Below, piece after piece: positions 59,265 to 64,000 of a DNA stretch of 64,000 nt (position 1 is its first letter; the number at the start of each line of letters is the position of its first letter). The stretch comes from Planctomycetaceae bacterium (lineage in GTDB: Bacteria; Planctomycetota; Planctomycetia; Planctomycetales; Planctomycetaceae). The stretch spans positions 186,001 through 250,000 of the forward strand of contig JACKHO010000009.1 in the NCBI GenBank assembly GCA_020638955.1, given 5' to 3'. Both the position numbers and the translations under genes were made by a program. Under the pieces are notes generated by a model. It had not been told where the DNA came from, made no database searches, and was given only the letters and a program-made list of their open reading frames with translations.

Positions 59265-60698
59265 TCAGCCCGTCGGCTTTCCTTCACCGACCAGGTCCTT
59301 GAGTGCATTGCGCAAATCGCGAAGCTGAACAGGTTGAGCCAACGCGGCGCCTTTGGAATTCACTCCGTTGAGTTCGTCGACCATGCTGGCCTGCTGCTTG
59401 CCGACAACGACAACGGCGGCCGTTTTACCAGTGGCGAGTGTTTTCTTGAAGTCATTGATGACGCGGTCGCCACTTGCTTCCTGAAAGAACATCACCGCGT
59501 CGGGCGGATTATTCGCCACACGGGTCAATGCTCGGTCAGGATCACTCAGCAGCAGTACGCGGTAGCCATGCCGTGTCAGGTAGTCTCGCAGCAAGTCCTG
59601 TAACTTCGGACGATGTTCAACGCAGAGCACCGTCGGCATTCCGTCCGCCGGGCTGGCGGCTTTCGCAGGTTTCGAATCGTCGGGATGTCCAAGATCGCGA
59701 AGGACTGCCTCCAGTTCTGAGACGACTTCGGACGCTTCCTGATACCGCAAGTTCGGATTCACCTGCAGTAGACGGTCAACAATTTGGCCGACTCGGAAAT
59801 TCAGATTTGGCAGATACGAACTCAGCGGCCTGATATCACGGTACCTTGAAAACCGCTTCCGCTCTTCGCGATCACGCGTGCGCGGATAGGGAGATTGCCC
59901 CGACATGAGCTCGTACAGAATTGTTCCGAGGAAGAACAAGTCGCTGCGGGGGTCGTTGGCCGGAGCGTCGGTGTTCCGTTCCAGTGTTGAATACTCTAGT
60001 GCGACGGCAAGGTCGGGACCGTCGGTGCGCCGCAGCATGGAATCATCAGCGGCGAGGCCGAAGTCAATGAGTTTCGCAATCCCCTGACTGCTGATGAGCA
60101 CGTTGGTAGTTTTTAGATCCCGGTGTGTAATGCCCTGCTGAATGGCGTATTCCAGGCCACGCGCCATATCGAGGCCGAAACGGCATGTTTCGACAGCGTC
60201 GAGCTTCCCCCGAATTTTCATGAAGTCCCGGAGGTTTCCTCCTTCGACGAACTCCATTGTGATGTAATGAAACTTTCCGTCCGTGCCCGTGCCGTAAATG
60301 GGCACAATGTTTCGGTGCTTCAACCGCTGACCAATTTCCCCTTCGCGATGAAATAATGCGACGGTGCCAGGGTCTGAGGCCCAACGTTCCCGCAACACTT
60401 TGATGCCGAGCATCCGTCCGTCTTCAATCCGCGATCCGCGGTACAGACGTGCAAAGCTACCAGAGGCATTGCGATACAAGAGTTTGACGCCACCGAGCAC
60501 CAATCCCGCAACTTCACCCTTACGGATTCTTTGAGACTGGAACGGGGTAAGCAACTGCCGACGTTCCAAGACGGCGAGAACTTCCGCTGGCCCACAGCCT
60601 TCACCAGCTGCAGTACGGCACGCCGCGAACTCTTCGGGATAGACCAGTCCGGTCGGCACAATCAGACGTTCCAGAGCATCGACCGATTGTGGAATCAT
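59265..60698 (-). CDS. Ser/Thr protein kinase with C-terminal degenerate receiver
   Basis: About 477 residues. Residues about 70-340 are a Hanks-type kinase: GSFARLYRG glycine loop, LGIKVL with the ATP lysine, ITHRDLKTTNVLI catalytic loop and LIDFGLA. DLFFLGTILYELMSGQSPYP is in the C-lobe. The last about 120 residues form a receiver-like domain (MPTVLCVEHRPKLQDLLRDY) in which the acidic pair is EH and the phosphate-acceptor Asp is replaced in the PDAVMFFQ segment, so it is a pseudoreceiver. A GTG at 60749 is an alternative start but falls in a hairpin; the ATG at 60698 is chosen. It ends 21 bp from the convergent PAS-GAF-receiver gene. Confidence 0.87.
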   Translation of the reverse strand: MIPQSVDALERLIVPTGLVYPEEFAACRTAAGEGCGPAEVLAVLERRQLLTPFQSQRIRKGEVAGLVLGGVKLLYRNASGSFARLYRGSRIEDGRMLGIKVLRERWASDPGTVALFHREGEIGQRLKHRNIVPIYGTGTDGKFHYITMEFVEGGNLRDFMKIRGKLDAVETCRFGLDMARGLEYAIQQGITHRDLKTTNVLISSQGIAKLIDFGLAADDSMLRRTDGPDLAVALEYSTLERNTDAPANDPRSDLFFLGTILYELMSGQSPYPRTRDREERKRFSRYRDIRPLSSYLPNLNFRVGQIVDRLLQVNPNLRYQEASEVVSELEAVLRDLGHPDDSKPAKAASPADGMPTVLCVEHRPKLQDLLRDYLTRHGYRVLLLSDPDRALTRVANNPPDAVMFFQEASGDRVINDFKKTLATGKTAAVVVVGKQQASMVDELNGVNSKGAALAQPVQLRDLRNALKDLVGEGKPTG

Positions 60699-60727
60699 CG
60701 ACCTGTTTTCAAAACGAATGATAGACA

Positions 60728-60753
60728 AAAAGTGAAGAACCCTCTTCACTTTT
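60728..60753. promoter_or_regulatory. Perfect 11-bp hairpin upstream of the kinase gene
   Basis: AAAAGTGAAGA (60728-60738) and TCTTCACTTTT (60743-60753) pair perfectly around the loop ACCC. It lies 30 to 55 bases before the kinase ATG, a usual distance for a repressor operator or a leader hairpin. On the minus strand the hairpin ends in a U-rich run, so an attenuator is conceivable. Confidence 0.5.
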
Positions 60754-61012
60754 ACGTCAACAAATGAGGTGATTTCGAAGGGGAACTGAGGAACGCATCA
60801 ACGCCCCTCGAATCATCTTAGCCGGGTGGCTGACAGGGTCAAATGCTACGCCCGACTTTTCGACCACAGGAACGCAATGTTCGGGGTATTTGGCCGGATT
60901 GAAGCGATGACATGCCTAAACGCAGCGAGACGACGTCCAGCCACAGCGGAAATCATCGCTTTGCTGCTGCCCATTACTTGTCACATTCCAGCGTGGAATG
61001 AGAAGAGAAAAG

Positions 61013-61097
61013 TGCGGTCGAGAGGAGTCGAACCTCCACGTCCATATTGGACACAAGAACCTGAATCTTGCGCGTCTGCCAATTCCGCCACGACCGC
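61013..61097 (-). tRNA. tRNA-Leu(CAG)
   Basis: An 85-nt class II tRNA on the minus strand. The acceptor stem GCGGTCG (61091-61097 read in reverse) pairs with CGACCGC, the discriminator is A, and no CCA is encoded. The D arm (GCGGAATTGGCAGACGC), anticodon stem CAAGA/TCTTG with loop TTCAGGT (anticodon CAG, reading CUG), a long variable arm (TGTCCAATATGGACG) and the T arm with TTCGACT all fit leucine tRNA. It lies between the kinase gene and secA; the rest of 60699-61194 shows no gene. Confidence 0.96.
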
Positions 61098-61194
61098 GTA
61101 CGGCGAGTTATAGGGCTTCCGAAGGCTTCATACAAGCGTTCCGGACGACAACTTTTGCCGACCTCGTCTCCAGAAACCCTATTACCGCTACACC

Positions 61195-64000
61195 TTACTT
61201 TCCATGACACTTTTTGTACTTCTTCCCGCTTCCGCAGGGGCACAAATCGTTCCGGCCGACCTTGTCTTCGAAGTTTCGAATGGTTTCAACGGCGGGCTGT
61301 TCACCACCAGCCGCCTCGCTGCCGCTCATTTCCAATTGGGCTTCTTGAGCTGCTGAGAGGGCCTGGTCGTGGTGTGCATTGGCGTTTGACCACAAATTGT
61401 CGAGGTAATCGGCCGAACTTTGCGACTCCACGCGGAACATCGTCGACGTCACCGATTCGCCGACGTGAATCCAGGCTTCTTCGAACGCTTTCATTCCGGC
61501 ACGCTTGTACTCGACCTTCGGGTCTTTCTGCGCGTAACCGACGAGGCCAATTCCAGACCGCAAATGGTCCATGTGGTACAGGTGGCTTTTCCAGGTGGAA
61601 TCGAGAAGTTCGAGCAAGACATCCCGCTCGACCTGACTGAACTCGGGACGGTACCGCTGACTGAACGCCTGCATGATGCGAGCGCGTCCCTCGTCCCGGT
61701 CCTGAACCGCTAAGGCTTCCGCATCGATTTCCACCTTCAGTGAACTTTTCATCCACTCCGCCAACTTTGCAGCGGTAATTCCCGGCTCGGCGGCGTACAG
61801 AGAATCTAGCTTCGCTTCAAACTCATCGAGGACTTCGTCGCTGGGGTAGAACTGACGCGCACGGTCGAGCAGAACTTCGACAACCTGCTCACGTTCCTTC
61901 TCTTTCAGGTCGTCCTCAGTGAGATTGGTTTCGAAACGGGAATTGGCCCACGTTATGAGGCCAGTCCGGTCCTGTGCACGGGTGAGGAACTTGTTGAGTC
62001 CCACCAACACCGGGAAGCGGATTTCACGTTGACGGTACTGAGCCCGCACGGCCTTCTGCGCGAAGGGAACGGCGTCTGCGATTTCTTCAATGCCGGTGAA
62101 TTCACTGGGGGCAATGTCGACGCTGTACTGCTGCCTGAGGAATCCGGAAAGTTCTTTAGGGCCGAAGTCGTCAGCGAGGATGATGTCGAGCGAGGAGAAA
62201 TCTGTCTTCTCCAGAGCTTCTTTGGCACGTTCGGCCAAGTATCGGAACAGGTTGTCGCGATCAAAGTCGTTCTCGTTGACCGTTCCTTCGCGAGCGAGCT
62301 TTCGCAATTCGCGATCATTGGTATTCAATCCAAAGTGCCGGTTCACCCATTGAGAAAGTGCCTGCCAGCTCCAGTCGCGTGGATCAGCCTCTTCGGGGAG
62401 GTTTTCGTTGAGTTGTTCTTCGATGAGCGTTTCTGCCTGACGCATTCCTTCGTCGAGCAGGTATTCCGACATTTGCTCCTTGTTCATGTCGCGAATGTCC
62501 TGCCAGTCAACGGCAAAACCCATGTGCTGTGAGAAGTACCGCGCGGCGATGTCCCAGCGATACTCTTCTGACAGGAACTTCTGCGCCGACCGTTCGACCT
62601 GCTCATCCATCATGCCGATGATGAGGTCCCGCACGTTGGCGCCGTCAAGAATGCGTTGGCGGTACTTGTAGATTTCCTTGCGCTGGTGATCCATCACCTC
62701 GTCGTATTCGAGCAAATTGCGACGCGACTCGAAGTGTCGTTCTTCGACCTTCTTCTGAGCCCCTTCAACTTGCCGAGTGACCAGTGGATTCTCGATGGCT
62801 TCCCCTTCCTGCATGCCCAGCCAGGTGAGCATCGACTTGACGCGTTCACCTGCGAAAACTCGCATGAGGTCGTCTTCCAGCGACAGGAAAAAGCGACTCG
62901 AACCGGGGTCGCCCTGACGGCCAGAACGACCGCGAAGCTGCAGGTCGATGCGGCGGGAGTCGTGGCGTTCGGTGCCGACCACATGCAATCCGCCCAGTTC
63001 CGCCACCTGCTTCCCTTCGTCCTTCATGCCTTCCTGTACCGCGATATTGTGGCACAGTTCTTCCCATTCCGCTTTGGGAATGTCGAGACGTGAGGCGTAC
63101 TTTGTCTTCAGTGTATCCCAGGCCATATGCTCGGGATTACCACCCAGGATAATATCTGTTCCACGACCGGCCATGTTGGTGGAAATGGTCACGGCGCTGA
63201 GACGGCCGGCCTGAGCCACAATTTCTGCTTCGCGGGCATGCTGCTTGGCGTTCAGAAGTTCCGACTTCACACCCTGCCGGTCCAGCAGGCTCTTCAGTTT
63301 TTCGCTCTTTTCGATGGAAACGGTACCAACCAGAATGGGCCGTCCCGTCTTGTGGACCTCAACGATTTCATCAACAACCGCGTTCCACTTCTCCCGCTCG
63401 GAACGGAAAATGACGTCCTGGTAGTTAATGCGTTGCGTGGGTCGGTTGGTTGGCACGGCAACCACGTCGAGTCCGTAAATCTTGTAGAACTCGTTGGCCT
63501 CGGTCATGGCCGTACCGGTCATGCCGCACAACTTCTTATACATTTTGAAGTAGTTCTGCAGCGTCACGGTCGCATACGTTTGCGTGACTTCTTTGACCTT
63601 CACGCCTTCTTTGGACTCGACGGCCTGATGCAGACCATCGCTCCACTGGCGGCCTTCCATTTTGCGTCCGGTGTGTTCATCGACGATGACCACCGTCCCA
63701 TGCTCCACGACGTAATTCACATCGCGTCGGTACAGATGGTGCGCTTTCAGGGCATTATCGATGAGGTGCGGCCATTCCATGTTGCCGGCCGTGTAGAAGC
63801 TTTCCACACCGGCCAGTTCCTCAGCACGACGCACACCCTCTTCCGTCATGTGACAGGTGTGTTCCTTCTCCTTCACCTCGAAGTGCACGTCCTTCACCAG
63901 TTGACGCGCAATACGATCGGCAACCGGGTAACGGGTGACGTCATCGTGAGCGGGACCGGAAATGATGAGCGGCGTTCGTGCTTCGTCGATGAGAATGTTG
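61195..64000 (-). CDS. secA: Preprotein translocase ATPase SecA (5' end outside window)
   Basis: The window holds about 934 C-terminal residues; the gene runs past the right edge. Reading the edge sequence gives NILIDEARTPLIISGP, the SecA segment after the DEAD motor's DEVDS box, so about 200 N-terminal residues are missing. Further signs are YAGMTGTA-type CGMTGTAMTEANEFYKIYGL, VGTVSIEKSEKLKSLL, TNMAGRGTDIILGGNP, LRGRSGRQGDPGSSRFFLSL and the C-terminal zinc motif NDLCPCGSGKKYKKCHGK (SEC-C). SecA drives export through SecYEG. There is an insertion-rich helical region in the middle, as usual for planctomycete-length SecA. The tRNA-Leu gene lies 97 bp downstream. Confidence 0.95.
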   Translation of the reverse strand, partial: NILIDEARTPLIISGPAHDDVTRYPVADRIARQLVKDVHFEVKEKEHTCHMTEEGVRRAEELAGVESFYTAGNMEWPHLIDNALKAHHLYRRDVNYVVEHGTVVIVDEHTGRKMEGRQWSDGLHQAVESKEGVKVKEVTQTYATVTLQNYFKMYKKLCGMTGTAMTEANEFYKIYGLDVVAVPTNRPTQRINYQDVIFRSEREKWNAVVDEIVEVHKTGRPILVGTVSIEKSEKLKSLLDRQGVKSELLNAKQHAREAEIVAQAGRLSAVTISTNMAGRGTDIILGGNPEHMAWDTLKTKYASRLDIPKAEWEELCHNIAVQEGMKDEGKQVAELGGLHVVGTERHDSRRIDLQLRGRSGRQGDPGSSRFFLSLEDDLMRVFAGERVKSMLTWLGMQEGEAIENPLVTRQVEGAQKKVEERHFESRRNLLEYDEVMDHQRKEIYKYRQRILDGANVRDLIIGMMDEQVERSAQKFLSEEYRWDIAARYFSQHMGFAVDWQDIRDMNKEQMSEYLLDEGMRQAETLIEEQLNENLPEEADPRDWSWQALSQWVNRHFGLNTNDRELRKLAREGTVNENDFDRDNLFRYLAERAKEALEKTDFSSLDIILADDFGPKELSGFLRQQYSVDIAPSEFTGIEEIADAVPFAQKAVRAQYRQREIRFPVLVGLNKFLTRAQDRTGLITWANSRFETNLTEDDLKEKEREQVVEVLLDRARQFYPSDEVLDEFEAKLDSLYAAEPGITAAKLAEWMKSSLKVEIDAEALAVQDRDEGRARIMQAFSQRYRPEFSQVERDVLLELLDSTWKSHLYHMDHLRSGIGLVGYAQKDPKVEYKRAGMKAFEEAWIHVGESVTSTMFRVESQSSADYLDNLWSNANAHHDQALSAAQEAQLEMSGSEAAGGEQPAVETIRNFEDKVGRNDLCPCGSGKKYKKCHGK

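Overview
The window reads as a chromosomal segment of a planctomycete (Planctomycetales-like). The evidence is the gene content: three cysteine-type sulfatases with signal peptides, a DUF1501 protein with a twin-arginine leader, secreted PQQ-like beta-propellers, an FG-GAP protein, a Ser/Thr kinase fused to a degenerate receiver, a metallophosphatase-like/cytochrome c554 lipoprotein, a UvrA with an unusual C-terminal extension, tandem AIM24 proteins and many short foldback repeats. The species was not identified. No rRNA, CRISPR array or prophage was seen.

Layout. 1-9.5 kb: an IS1380-type remnant abutting rtcB, a tail-anchored-like secreted-domain protein, a NuoL-like membrane protein, then an LPG-synthase-C (DUF2156) and tandem-GNAT pair divergent from a sulfotransferase. 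9.5-18.7 kb: the cytochrome lipoprotein, a STAS protein, a possible DUF2617 protein and a three-gene envelope cluster (DUF4175-like membrane protein, glutamine-rich coiled-coil protein, small secreted protein). 19-22.8 kb: a 1243-residue TIR-NACHT protein with a large multi-pass membrane C-terminus, the strongest immune-system candidate. 22.9-28.8 kb: an overlapping operon of DabA and two antiporter-like subunits, which looks like a dissolved inorganic carbon uptake complex. 29.6-45.8 kb: sulfatases, PQQ-like propellers, a CitG-like protein coupled to a propeller gene, AIM24 paralogues and an FG-GAP protein. 45.8-46.8 kb: a REP-associated transposase (RAYT) framed by two inverted, identical 36-bp REP palindromes, next to another foldback element. 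46.8-64 kb: a CLC-type antiporter, glnA, csrA, an N-terminally truncated UvrA, a DUF1501 protein, hisI-hisG, a PAS-GAF-receiver protein convergent with a kinase-pseudoreceiver protein, tRNA-Leu(CAG) and secA running off the right edge.

How the parts relate. Most genes are in short co-oriented groups. Clear translational coupling (1- or 4-nt overlaps) is seen in dabA-dabB-antiporter, propeller-citG, coiled-coil/secreted pair, and the 110-residue/438-residue pair. The accessory signal is concentrated in the TIR-NACHT gene and in the repeat families. A third REP hairpin with compensatory stem changes lies between the TIR-NACHT gene and the dab operon, 23 kb from the RAYT that probably mobilises that family. 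All family assignments were made by reading motifs; no database search was run.
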